NCBI RefSeq assembly: GCF_003671715.1
Contig: NZ_RAIF01000006.1
Span: 421,772 to 461,818, forward strand
DNA from: Streptomyces sp. E2N166
GTDB taxonomy: Bacteria > Actinomycetota > Actinomycetes > Streptomycetales > Streptomycetaceae
Reading direction: 5' to 3'
Length of the DNA stretch: 40,047 nt
A program made the translations under genes and the position numbers. Below the pieces are notes generated by a model. It did no database searches. It worked only from the letters and a program-made list of their open reading frames with translations, and was not told the origin of the DNA. Positions 33,387 to 40,047 of the stretch are shown piece after piece (the stretch's first letter is position 1; each line of letters starts with the position of its first letter).

Positions 33387-33500
33387 GTGGACACCGCCGG
33401 TCCGCCGTCCGCCCACTCACCCGGCCGCCGCGCGTCCGGGCGGGTGAACGGTCCCGAGTCCGGACGATCGAAGACCGCCGCCCGGGGAAAAGGGGTAGGC

Positions 33501-34106
33501 ATGCGCGCACTCGTCATCAACTGCACTCTCAAGCCCTCCCCTCAGCCGTCGAACACCGAGGCCCTCGCCGCCACCGTCATCGCGGCCCTCAAAGGCCACG
33601 GGGCGGAGGTGGATGTCGTACGGGCCGTCGACCTGAACCTGAAACCGGGGGTCGAGACCGACATGGGCGACGGCGACGACTGGCCCGGCGTGCACGAGAA
33701 GCTGCTGGCGTCGCAGATCCTGATCATCGCCTCGCCGACCTGGCTCGGCCGCCCGTCCTCGGTGGCCCAGCGGGTCCTCGAACGCATGGACGCCATGCTG
33801 GCCGAGACCGACGACGAGGGGCGCCCCGTCGCCTACAACCGCGTCGCCGGGGTCCTGGTCACCGGGAACGAGGACGGCGCACACCACGTCATCAGTGAGA
33901 TCAGCGGCGGGCTCTCGGACATCGGCTACACCATTCCGGGGCAGGCCTGGACCTACTGGCACCTGGGTCCCGGCCCCGGGCCCGACTACCTCGACGACGA
34001 CCGCGGCCACGATTGGTCGACCTCGACCGGCCGGGCCATGGCCTCCAATCTCGTCCACGCGGCGCGTGCGCTCAGCGCGATGCCCCTGCCCGCTCCGCCG
34101 TCCTAG
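33501..34106 (+). CDS. Flavodoxin-like NAD(P)H-dependent oxidoreductase
   Basis: A 201-aa FMN-binding flavodoxin-fold reductase. The phosphate-binding loop is INCTLKPSPQPSNTEALA (8-25); ILIIASPTWLGRPSSVAQRVLERMD contains the PTWLG flavin loop, and GVLVTGNEDGAHHVI the second. WrbA/ArsH-like family members reduce quinones or related acceptors; the acceptor here is unknown. AGGGGTAGGC precedes the ATG. The TAG stop overlaps the TAG stop of the opposing gene in a CTAG, so transcripts converge directly. Confidence 0.9.
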   Translation: MRALVINCTLKPSPQPSNTEALAATVIAALKGHGAEVDVVRAVDLNLKPGVETDMGDGDDWPGVHEKLLASQILIIASPTWLGRPSSVAQRVLERMDAMLAETDDEGRPVAYNRVAGVLVTGNEDGAHHVISEISGGLSDIGYTIPGQAWTYWHLGPGPGPDYLDDDRGHDWSTSTGRAMASNLVHAARALSAMPLPAPPS

Positions 34107-34645
34107 AGCCCCGTGATCGGCGCCCGCTCGGAATTGGCCACCGCGGGACGGCGCCGGCGGTAGTAGGAGACGGTGACGGCGCCGAGCAGCGGGCCCCAAG
34201 CGACCAGGGGCAGGTAGGCGAAACCGAGGAGCGTGGCGCCGAGCGACGTCATGTCGGGGTGGGGGGTGGCCCACCACCAGGCGAACGGGGTCCACAGGGC
34301 GGTCAGCACGACGGCGCCCAGCCCTGCCGGGAGGACCGCCGCCATCACCGGGACCGGCCGCCCGCCGAGCAGCGGGACCCAGCGCGGGACCACCTCGCCC
34401 CAGGGCCGCACCAGGCCGAGCGTGAGCAGCGCCAGCGCCTCGCTCACCACGCTCAGTCCGACCACGTACACCACGCCCCATCCGTCGACGCCCACCGCCT
34501 CGTAGCCCGCCCCGGTGTACCCGGCGGGCTGCCCGGCCGCCAGCAGGAGGCGCCACAGTCCGGTCGGCAGGGTGAGGAGCGCGACGGCGTGGGCGGCGAG
34601 GACCGCCCAGCGGGCGGGGGCGGGACGCTGTGGTGTCGTGGTCAT
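34103..34645 (-). CDS. Hypothetical four-TM membrane protein, 180 aa
   Basis: Starts MTTTPQRPAPARWAVLAAHA. Four hydrophobic segments: VLAAHAVALLTLPTGLWRLL, GVVYVVGLSVVSEALALLTL, PVMAAVLPAGLGAVVLTAL and LLGFAYLPLVAWGPLLGAVT, ending with a basic YYRRRRPAVANSE tail. The WRLLLAAGQPAGYTG and PFAWWWATPHPD stretches recur in unannotated actinobacterial membrane proteins, but I cannot name a function. It shares its last bases with the opposing flavoprotein gene. The longer frame upstream overlaps the Dps gene and is unlikely to be used. Confidence 0.75.
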   Translation of the reverse strand: MTTTPQRPAPARWAVLAAHAVALLTLPTGLWRLLLAAGQPAGYTGAGYEAVGVDGWGVVYVVGLSVVSEALALLTLGLVRPWGEVVPRWVPLLGGRPVPVMAAVLPAGLGAVVLTALWTPFAWWWATPHPDMTSLGATLLGFAYLPLVAWGPLLGAVTVSYYRRRRPAVANSERAPITGL

Positions 34646-34859
34646 GCACATCATCCTGTCGGCGGGCCGCCGCCCCGGCGTCGCTCCCGGGTACGGTCCG
34701 CGACGTTGCGCCGGAAGGACGTCCCGAGGGTTGACTCCCCCGCTCGGGGGAGACCCGTCCTCCTCGAGGCACAGCGCACGTGCATGTCTGCCGTCGCCGA
34801 TGCGGGGCAGTCGTGCACGTGCAACCACGTACGAGACGCATGAGGAGCTGGTGTCCGCC

Positions 34860-35423
34860 ATGACGCACGACCTGACCCCGAAGTACACGGTCCCCGGCAT
34901 CGAGCGCGAGGCCGCCGGCCGGCTGATCGGCGCGCTGCGGATGCGTCTGCACGCACTCAACGACCTGCATCTGACCCTCAAGCACGTGCACTGGAACGTC
35001 GTGGGACCGCACTTCATCGCCGTGCACGAGATGATCGACCCGCAGGTCGACCAGGTGCGCGAGATGGCCGACGACGTCGCGGAGCGCATCGCCGCACTCG
35101 GCGGGGTGGCGCAGGGCACGCCCGGGGCCCTGGTGGCCGAGCGGCCCTGGGACGACTACTCCATCGGCCGGGCCGACGCCATCGCCCATCTCGGCGCGCT
35201 CGATGTCGTGTACACCGGCGTGGTCGAGGGAGTGCGCGAGGCGGTGAAGGTGGCGGGCGACATCGATCCCGCCACGGAGGATCTCCTGATCGGCCAGCTC
35301 CGGGACCTGGAGCAGTTCCAGTGGTTCGTGCGGGCCCATCTGGAGAGTTCCGGAGGCACCCTGGCGACGGGCGGCGCGACGTCCGAGACGGAGGCCGCGG
35401 GCCGCGGCGCGGAACTGGCCTAG
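34860..35423 (+). CDS. Dps-family ferritin-like DNA-protection protein
   Basis: A 187-aa Dps. The dinuclear ferroxidase site, shared between subunits, is visible as LKHVHWNVVGPHFIAVHEMIDPQVDQVREMADDVAERI (given in parts: His in HVHWNVVG, His and Asp in HEMIDPQVD, Asp/Glu in ADDVAERI). The protein oxidises iron with peroxide and compacts DNA. The ATG at 34860 is chosen; a GTG nine bases earlier has the better-spaced GAGGAG and would add VSA. The C-terminal tail is Gly/Thr/Ala-rich (GTLATGGATSETEAAGRG). It complements KatG in peroxide defence. No clear SigB-type promoter was found. Confidence 0.93.
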   Translation: MTHDLTPKYTVPGIEREAAGRLIGALRMRLHALNDLHLTLKHVHWNVVGPHFIAVHEMIDPQVDQVREMADDVAERIAALGGVAQGTPGALVAERPWDDYSIGRADAIAHLGALDVVYTGVVEGVREAVKVAGDIDPATEDLLIGQLRDLEQFQWFVRAHLESSGGTLATGGATSETEAAGRGAELA

Positions 35424-35451
35424 CCGGGGCCTGTCCCTGGTCGCGCGAGGT

Positions 35452-35485
35452 GGGCCGATCGTGCCGGCGACGGCGCGGTCGGCCC
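35452..35485. terminator. Hairpin between dps-type gene and the hydrophobic-protein gene
   Basis: GGGCCGA (35452-35458) and TCGGCCC (35479-35485) enclose a GC-rich inner loop that can pair further. It lies between convergent genes. Confidence 0.5.
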
Positions 35486-35512
35486 CCGGTGCGTGCTCGC
35501 CGGGCGTGCCGT

Positions 35513-35677
35513 TCAGCGTGCGGGGCGTCCTCGGCGTCCGATGAGCACCCCGACGAGGACCAGGTCGGCGACCAGGACCACGGCGCCGATGACGAAGAGG
35601 TAGAACAGCCCCTCGGCGGCCAGCCCGATCACGCCGAGGACGAGCGCCACCAGCAACAGCAGGAGGAACAAGCTCAA
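35513..35677 (-). CDS. Small hydrophobic membrane protein, 54 aa
   Basis: Reads (M)SLFLLLLLVALVLGVIGLA, then EGLFYLFVIGAVVLVADLVL, ending VGVLIGRRGRPAR. Two TM helices with an acidic turn and a basic end. The start is TTG at 35677, preceded by GGGGAG six bases upstream, so it is easily missed by gene finders. Similar short hydrophobic proteins are common in streptomycete stress loci; function unknown. It lies 34 bp downstream of the PRC-barrel gene stop and is probably co-transcribed with it. Confidence 0.7.
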   Translation of the reverse strand: MSLFLLLLLVALVLGVIGLAAEGLFYLFVIGAVVLVADLVLVGVLIGRRGRPAR

Positions 35678-35711
35678 GATCGTCTCCCCTCGAAGAGGCT
35701 CGTCGGACGGT

Positions 35712-36068
35712 TCAGCGTCGGCCGAGCCGGCGCTCGCCGCGGCTGCCCTGTTCGTAGGGCAGCTGGTAGTGGGCGAAGACGGCGCCCTCGTCCTCGGCCG
35801 CGAGTTCGCCGTCGGGATCGATGGCGGGCGCGTCCTTGACCAGGCTCTTGTCGTAGCCCACCTTCAGGTAGCCCGGCCCGACGGTGGCCTTGTCCACCGG
35901 GACGAACACCAGACGCCGGCGGGTCGGCAGGCCGATCATGACCGCGGCGAACGCGGGCCGGTCGGTTGCGGTGTCGAAGTAGATGGACTCCAGAGCCCCG
36001 ATCTTACGGCCGTCGCCGTCAACGACGTCATGTCCACGCCAGTCACGAATGTTGTCTGCTTCAAACAT
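35712..36068 (-). CDS. PRC-barrel domain protein
   Basis: A 118-aa soluble protein. The PRC barrel spans about 1-75: IRDWRGHDVVDGDGRKIGAL, SIYFDTATDRPAFAAV and RRRLVFVPVDKATVGPGYLK, followed by KSLVKDAPAIDPDG and a tail ending GERRLGRR. PRC-barrel stress proteins occur in many streptomycete SigB-regulated loci and may bind nucleotides or RNA-processing partners; no activity is established. GGAAGGGAAAGACCG precedes the ATG. It diverges from the STAS-MEDS-sigma genes across 130 bp. Confidence 0.88.
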   Translation of the reverse strand: MFEADNIRDWRGHDVVDGDGRKIGALESIYFDTATDRPAFAAVMIGLPTRRRLVFVPVDKATVGPGYLKVGYDKSLVKDAPAIDPDGELAAEDEGAVFAHYQLPYEQGSRGERRLGRR

Positions 36069-36198
36069 CGGTCTTTCCCTTCCGAGGACGCTCTCTGTCT
36101 TGTTCCCCGCTTCGCGCCCCCCTCGCATGTTCTGTCCCCACACCGGCGTACGGCAGCTCGTCGCGATAGGCTGCCTGGCCGGACGAAGGAGATCGAGT

Positions 36199-36552
36199 GT
36201 GGATGCCACAGGCCCCACGGGCGGGCCACCCCGATTGCGCAGCGGGGCCGTGCTGGAGGTACGCCCGCTGCCCGGCCGTCCCGGACTCCGCGCCAGCGGA
36301 GAGATCAGCGTGACCACCCGCCCGTCCTGGGAGAAGGCCCTCGAGGAACTGTCCAGGCAGCACACGGACGTGTCCTACTTGGAACTGTCCGGCCTGCGGT
36401 TCGTCGATGTGGCCGGCGTCGCGGCACTCGCCGTAACTGCCATGAACCTGCCCGGCGGGCGGGTCGTGGTGGAACAGCCCCCGCCGCAACTGCCCCGGGT
36501 GCTGGAGCTGTTCTGGCCGTCACTGCGCCGTATCGAGGTGGCGCCGCGATGA
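36199..36552 (+). CDS. STAS-domain anti-anti-sigma-like protein
   Basis: A 117-aa STAS protein. AAGGAG precedes the GTG start with ideal spacing. The STAS core is GLRASGEISVTTRPSWEKAL and VSYLELSGLRFVDVAGVAAL. In SpoIIAA-type antagonists a Ser at the D-S-S-G position is phosphorylated by the anti-sigma kinase; here the equivalent reads VDVAG, with no Ser. It may therefore be constitutively active, act as a non-switching partner, or be controlled differently (inference). Its stop overlaps the ATG of the next gene (ATGA), coupling the two. Confidence 0.85.
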   Translation: MDATGPTGGPPRLRSGAVLEVRPLPGRPGLRASGEISVTTRPSWEKALEELSRQHTDVSYLELSGLRFVDVAGVAALAVTAMNLPGGRVVVEQPPPQLPRVLELFWPSLRRIEVAPR

Positions 36553-37478
36553 GTACGGTGACCCACGAGCAGGCGTTCGCGCATCCGGCGCTGTTCTACC
36601 GCTCGGAGCGCGAGTACGCCGACCGGACGGTGACGTTCGTACGGGAGGGACTGGCCGCCGGCGAACCCGTGGCGGTGGCCGTGCCCGCCCCCAACCTGGA
36701 GCTGATCAGGGACGGGCTGGGAGCGGACGCGCGGGACGTCTCCTTCCTGGACATGGCGGAGGCCGGACGCAATCCGGGGCGGATCATCCCCGGGGTGCTC
36801 AGGGCGTTCGCCGACGCGCACGCGCACGAACGGGTGCGCATCATCGGCGAGCCCGTCTGGGCCGGGCGCAGCGCGGCGGAGTACCCGGCGTGCGCCCAGC
36901 ACGAGGCACTGATCAACGCGGCCTTCGCGGGCCGTTCCGCGACGATCCTGTGCCCGTACGACGAGGCCGGGCTGGACGCGGACGTCCTGGCCGACGCCTT
37001 CGTCACCCATCCGACGGTCATCGCCGGAGGCCGTGAACGGGCCAGCGGGGCCTACGACTGGCCCGCGGTCGTCGCCCGCTACAACGAGCCGCTGGATCGC
37101 GCGCCGGACGCCGACGTCCTCACCTTCGGGGCCCAGGAGCTGCCCGAGGTGCGGCGCTTCACCGTCGGCCGGGCCGCGTCGCTCGGGCTGGCCGGGCAAC
37201 GCCTTCAGGACACGGAGTTGGCGGTGGCGGAACTCACCACCAACAGCGTGGTCCACGGCGGCGGTCAAGGGACACTGGCGATCTGGTCCGACGCCGGGCA
37301 CGTGGTGTGCGAGGTCCGCGACACCGGGCGCCTCACGGATCCGCTGGCCGGCCGTCGGCCCCCGGAGCACGGGCAGATCGGCGGCCGTGGCCTGCTGCTC
37401 GTCCACTACGTCGCCGATCTGGTGCGGGTGCACACGTCGGACGACGGCACCACCATCCGCTTCTACCTCGGCCTCTGA
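36549..37478 (+). CDS. MEDS-domain protein fused to anti-sigma-factor kinase
   Basis: A 309-aa two-domain protein. The N-terminal MEDS (methanogen/methylotroph DcmR sensory) domain (about 1-170) includes HPALFYRSEREYADRTVTFV, CAQHEALINAAF and TILCPYDEAG. The C-terminal HATPase_c/SpoIIAB-like domain (about 185-309) has the N-box ELAVAELTTNSVVHGGG, the G1 box VVCEVRDTG and GGRGLLLVHYVADLV. The layout is common in streptomycete SigB-type partner switching. MEDS likely senses a small molecule; the kinase domain would bind the sigma factor or phosphorylate STAS proteins. It is 133 bp upstream of the SigB-like gene, the probable target (inference). Confidence 0.9.
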   Translation: MSTVTHEQAFAHPALFYRSEREYADRTVTFVREGLAAGEPVAVAVPAPNLELIRDGLGADARDVSFLDMAEAGRNPGRIIPGVLRAFADAHAHERVRIIGEPVWAGRSAAEYPACAQHEALINAAFAGRSATILCPYDEAGLDADVLADAFVTHPTVIAGGRERASGAYDWPAVVARYNEPLDRAPDADVLTFGAQELPEVRRFTVGRAASLGLAGQRLQDTELAVAELTTNSVVHGGGQGTLAIWSDAGHVVCEVRDTGRLTDPLAGRRPPEHGQIGGRGLLLVHYVADLVRVHTSDDGTTIRFYLGL

Positions 37479-37524
37479 AACGGCGTGGGAAGCCGCTCGC
37501 CCACCGCGCCGATCGCGGAAGCAG

Positions 37525-37549
37525 GTGTGGGTGCCTTGACCCGGGGTAG
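37525..37549 (+). promoter_or_regulatory. Candidate SigB-type promoter of the sigma gene
   Basis: GTGT (37525-37528), 15-bp spacer, GGGTAG (37544-37549), close to the streptomycete stress-sigma consensus GTTT-N14-16-GGGTAT. It lies 62 bp upstream of the sigma ATG and would allow autoregulation. Confidence 0.5.
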
Positions 37550-37610
37550 GCGCTCTGTCGTCGGCCGACAAGCTGACAGCGACGGGGCCGATCGACTGGG
37601 AGGGCACATC

Positions 37611-38456
37611 ATGGCGACGACGACCGCACGGATCACCGAGCACACCACCACGGGCATGCCGGAGGTAGCGGACCCGTCCAAGGTGGCGCCCAAGGACGCG
37701 CGGGAGTTGTCGAAGCTCTTCTTCAAGCAGCTGACGGTGCTCGAAGAGGGCACGCCCGAATACCAGTACGCGCGCAACACGCTGATCGAGATGAACATGT
37801 CCCTGGTCCGCTTCGCGGCCGGCCGGTTCCGCAGCCGCGGTCCGGAGGAGATGGAGGACATCGTCCAGGTCGGCATGATCGGCCTGATCAAGGCCATCGA
37901 CCGGTTCGAGCTGACCCGTGAGGTCGAGTTCACCTCCTTCGCCGTGCCGTACATCGTCGGCGAGATCAAGCGGTTCTTCCGTGACACGTCGTGGGCCGTG
38001 CACGTGCCCCGGCGGCTCCAGGAGGCCCGCGTCCAGCTGGCCCGGGCCACCGAGGAACTGCGCAGCCGTCTGGGCCGCAACCCCACCACCAAGGAACTGT
38101 CCGAGCTGATGAGCCTCCCGGAGGACGAGGTCGTCGAGGCCCGCCTGGCGGCCAACGGCTACAACTCCGCCTCCCTGGACGCGGCCATCAACGGCAGCGA
38201 GGACGGCGAGTCGGCGCTGGCCGACTTCATCGGCGCGGACGACTCGGCGCTGGCGCTCGTGGACGACTTCCACGCCCTGGCCCCGATGATCGCCGAGCTG
38301 GACGAACGCGACCGGCAGATCATCCACTGGCGGTTCGTCGAGGAGCTCACCCAGAAGGACATCGGTGAACGCCTCGGGGTCTCGCAGATGCACGTCTCCC
38401 GCCTGATCTCGCGCCTGCTGGCCCGCCTGCGGGAGGGCATGCTCAGCACCCACTGA
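37611..38456 (+). CDS. SigB/SigF-family RNA polymerase sigma factor
   Basis: A 281-aa group III stress sigma factor. Region 2 (about 55-130) includes IEMNMSLVRFAAGRF, EEMEDIVQVGMIGLIKAIDR and FTSFAVPYIVGEIKRFFRD. Region 3 includes VHVPRRLQEARVQLA. Region 4 has ELDERDRQIIHWRFVEELTQ and IGERLGVSQMHVSRLISRLL. The ATG follows GGGAGGG. In streptomycetes such factors control osmotic/oxidative stress and development under STAS/kinase partner switching; the two upstream genes supply such partners. A SigB-type promoter in front suggests it recognises its own gene. It is convergent with Ku, 8 bp apart. Confidence 0.95.
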   Translation: MATTTARITEHTTTGMPEVADPSKVAPKDARELSKLFFKQLTVLEEGTPEYQYARNTLIEMNMSLVRFAAGRFRSRGPEEMEDIVQVGMIGLIKAIDRFELTREVEFTSFAVPYIVGEIKRFFRDTSWAVHVPRRLQEARVQLARATEELRSRLGRNPTTKELSELMSLPEDEVVEARLAANGYNSASLDAAINGSEDGESALADFIGADDSALALVDDFHALAPMIAELDERDRQIIHWRFVEELTQKDIGERLGVSQMHVSRLISRLLARLREGMLSTH

Positions 38457-38464
38457 GTGGTGTC

Positions 38465-39505
38465 TCAGGCGGCGGCCGTCTTCTTCTTCCGGCCGCCGCC
38501 GGCGCCGGTGAGAGCGTCGATGAGCTGTTCGCGGCTCATCTTCGACCGTCCGGCGATGTCCTGGTCGGTGGCCCGCTGGTACAGCTCCGCCTTGCTCAGC
38601 TCCCGCAGCTCACCCCGTTTGGGCGGCGCCTCGCGGGAGGGTGCGGTGGCCTTCTTCCGCCCCTCGGTGCCCTTCCGTCCCTCGGTGTCCTTCTTCCGCG
38701 GTGCCGAGGGCTGCTTGCCTCCGGTGCCCTTCGCCTGCTCCAGGCTGCCCTGCAGGACCTCCATCAGGTCGACGACGTTGGTGGCCCGGGGCGCTTCCTC
38801 GGCGACGGCGACCTCCTTGCCCTCGGCCTTGGCCCGGACCAGTTCGCGGACCTTCTCCTGGTAGGAGTCGTGGTAGCGCGCGGGGTCCCAGGGGCCGCTG
38901 AGGGCGTCGACGAGGCGCATCGCCATGTCCAGTTCCTTGCCCCGGCCCGCCCGGCCCTCCGGCAGCTCGGGCAACTCCTCGACCGGGTCGCGGACCTCGT
39001 CGGCCCAGTGCAGCGTCTGGAGCACCAGGACCTTGTCCTCGGCACGGAGCGCGGTCAGGTACTGCCGGTTGCGCATGACGAAGGTTGCGACGCCGACCTT
39101 GCCGGCCTCGGCGAGGGCGGTGCGGAGCAGCTCGTAGACCTTGAGGTACTCCTTGCCGCGCGGGGCGACGTAGTAGGTGCGGCCGAAGTAGACCGGCGCG
39201 ATGCGGTCGAGGTCGACGAAGTCGGTGATCTCCAGGGTCTGGGAGCGGCCCGGCGCGATCTCGTCCAGTTCCTCCGGCTCGACGACGACGTACTCGCCCT
39301 CGCCGACCTCGTAGCCCTTGACGATGTCACCGGGGCCGACCTCCTTGCCGGTGCGCTCGTTGACCCGGCGGTTGCGGATGCGGTCCGAGGTGCCGCGCTG
39401 CAGCTGGTGGAAGTGGACCGTGTGGTCCTGGGTCGCCGTGAACAGACCGACGGGCACCGAGACCAGCCCGAACGTGATCACACCTGTCCAGATCGCCCGC
39501 GCCAT
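38465..39505 (-). CDS. ku: Ku homolog, NHEJ DNA-end-binding protein
   Basis: A 346-aa bacterial Ku. The core (1-255) has [60 protein letters not shown] and [20 protein letters not shown] Lys/Arg/Glu-rich linker (about 285-315) follows, then a SAP-like C-terminus ([25 protein letters not shown]) and a Lys-rich end. Bacterial Ku forms a homodimer ring on broken DNA ends and recruits LigD; no ligase gene is in the window. The extended basic tail is typical of actinobacterial Ku and aids DNA binding. The ATG at 39505 matches the family start; the open frame beyond is not conserved. Confidence 0.95.
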   Translation of the reverse strand: MARAIWTGVITFGLVSVPVGLFTATQDHTVHFHQLQRGTSDRIRNRRVNERTGKEVGPGDIVKGYEVGEGEYVVVEPEELDEIAPGRSQTLEITDFVDLDRIAPVYFGRTYYVAPRGKEYLKVYELLRTALAEAGKVGVATFVMRNRQYLTALRAEDKVLVLQTLHWADEVRDPVEELPELPEGRAGRGKELDMAMRLVDALSGPWDPARYHDSYQEKVRELVRAKAEGKEVAVAEEAPRATNVVDLMEVLQGSLEQAKGTGGKQPSAPRKKDTEGRKGTEGRKKATAPSREAPPKRGELRELSKAELYQRATDQDIAGRSKMSREQLIDALTGAGGGRKKKTAAA

Positions 39506-39737
39506 GGCCGTCCGCTCCCGTCCGTCCTGCCCGCACCGCCCAACCCCACCACGCTCACACCACATGCGCGATCGTGCGCGCCGGACGGCGCACACGGGTC
39601 AACAGCCGGGTGACAGCGCGCGCGTCGGCCTCAGTCGGTATTCCCTGTGAGGTGCGGGACGGCGAACGCACTCCGCGCCCTCGCCGCTCCCCCCGTCGAA
39701 CGAGGACGGACAACGTCGAGCAAAGGGACCCCGACCC

Positions 39738-40047
39738 ATGAGCTGTCACCTGAAGGCGATCACCCGCGAGGAACATCTGCGCTTCGTCACGTCCCGGCCT
39801 TCCGTGAGTCATCTGCAGACGCCCTCGTGGGGCGACGTGAAGCCGGACTGGCGGGCGGAGAGCCTGGGCTGGTTCGACGAGGGCGGCGACCTCGTGGGCG
39901 CGGGGCTGGTGCTGCTGCGGCCGTTGCCGAGGCTGAAGCGGTATCTGGCCTATCTGCCCGAGGGCCCGGTCATCGACTGGGGCGCGGCGGATCTGGGGCG
40001 GTGGCTGGAGCCGATGCTCGCGTACCTGAAGAAGCGGGGCGTCTTCT
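39738..40047 (+). CDS. FemX/FemAB-like peptidyltransferase, 3'-truncated by the window
   Basis: Starts MSCHLKAITREEHLRFVTSR, with SVSHLQTPSWGDVKPDWRAE, VLLRPLPRLKRYLAYLPEGP and LEPMLAYLKKRGVF at the window edge. The SHLQTPSWGDVK and YLPEGPVIDW motifs mark the lipid II:glycine glycyltransferase (FemX/FemAB, GNAT-like) family, which adds the first bridge amino acid to peptidoglycan precursors in the cytoplasm using aminoacyl-tRNA. About 103 residues of roughly 370 are visible. It is divergent from Ku with a 232-bp gap in which I see no further gene. Confidence 0.88.
   Translation, partial: MSCHLKAITREEHLRFVTSRPSVSHLQTPSWGDVKPDWRAESLGWFDEGGDLVGAGLVLLRPLPRLKRYLAYLPEGPVIDWGAADLGRWLEPMLAYLKKRGVF

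Noticed and set aside
34689..34694. GGGTAC upstream of dps as a SigB-type -10
   Set aside because: No GTTT-like -35 lies 14-16 bp upstream, and a six-base match is expected by chance in this DNA.

Overview
The window is high-GC actinobacterial DNA, almost certainly from a Streptomyces chromosome. The evidence is the very strong third-position GC bias, frequent GTG/TTG starts behind GGAGG-type ribosome sites, an exact CebR operator, and families typical of streptomycetes (MEDS-domain kinase, SigB-like sigma factor, DUF475, secreted CBM2 and ricin-lectin enzymes). Several decayed genes suggest a chromosomal arm or otherwise fluid region. No rRNA, tRNA, CRISPR array or intact insertion sequence was seen.

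1-5 kb: the 3' end of a secreted CAP-domain protein, an OmpR-type two-component pair with an ATGA overlap, a divergent small exported protein, and a GH5 beta-mannanase (signal, GH5, FnIII, CBM2) under an exact CebR box. 5-9.8 kb: a two-gene secreted operon, a PQQ-type sugar dehydrogenase (GSDH-PKD-CBM6-ricin) followed by a ThuA-DUF1080-ricin protein. Their ricin modules are identical over 363 bp of DNA. 10-12.2 kb: a decayed sulfite-oxidase-like molybdoenzyme gene, a small hypothetical gene and a probable phosphotransferase remnant. 12.2-14.6 kb: an MFS transporter divergent from a GlxA-type regulator.

14.6-19.1 kb: the furA-katG peroxide-defence operon and two membrane proteins (DUF475/TerC-like and DUF350-like). 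19.2-23 kb: a compact leftward gene set with two different polyprenyl diphosphate synthases, two small proteins and an MpaB/Lcp-type (DUF2236) oxygenase. It may make and oxidatively cleave an isoprenoid. 23.2-28.4 kb: a LamG fragment, a divergent LysR/PhzF pair, a TIGR01777 epimerase and a GH25 lysozyme around a perfect 18-bp palindrome, and an orphan molybdo-dehydrogenase FAD subunit.

28.6-32.8 kb: an alpha/beta hydrolase, an unknown protein, a methyltransferase gene frameshifted at a G7 run, an ECF sigma factor, and a membrane protein with a Met/His-rich loop. 33-40 kb: a stress block comprising a Cys-rich mini-protein, flavodoxin-like reductase, Dps, a small hydrophobic protein, PRC-barrel, STAS, MEDS/anti-sigma kinase, SigB-family sigma factor, Ku, and the start of a FemX-like transferase. 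The anti-sigma antagonist, kinase and sigma factor form an apparent partner-switching module. Dps, KatG/FurA and Ku provide peroxide and DNA-break protection.

Family calls rest on motif recognition by eye. No database search was possible.
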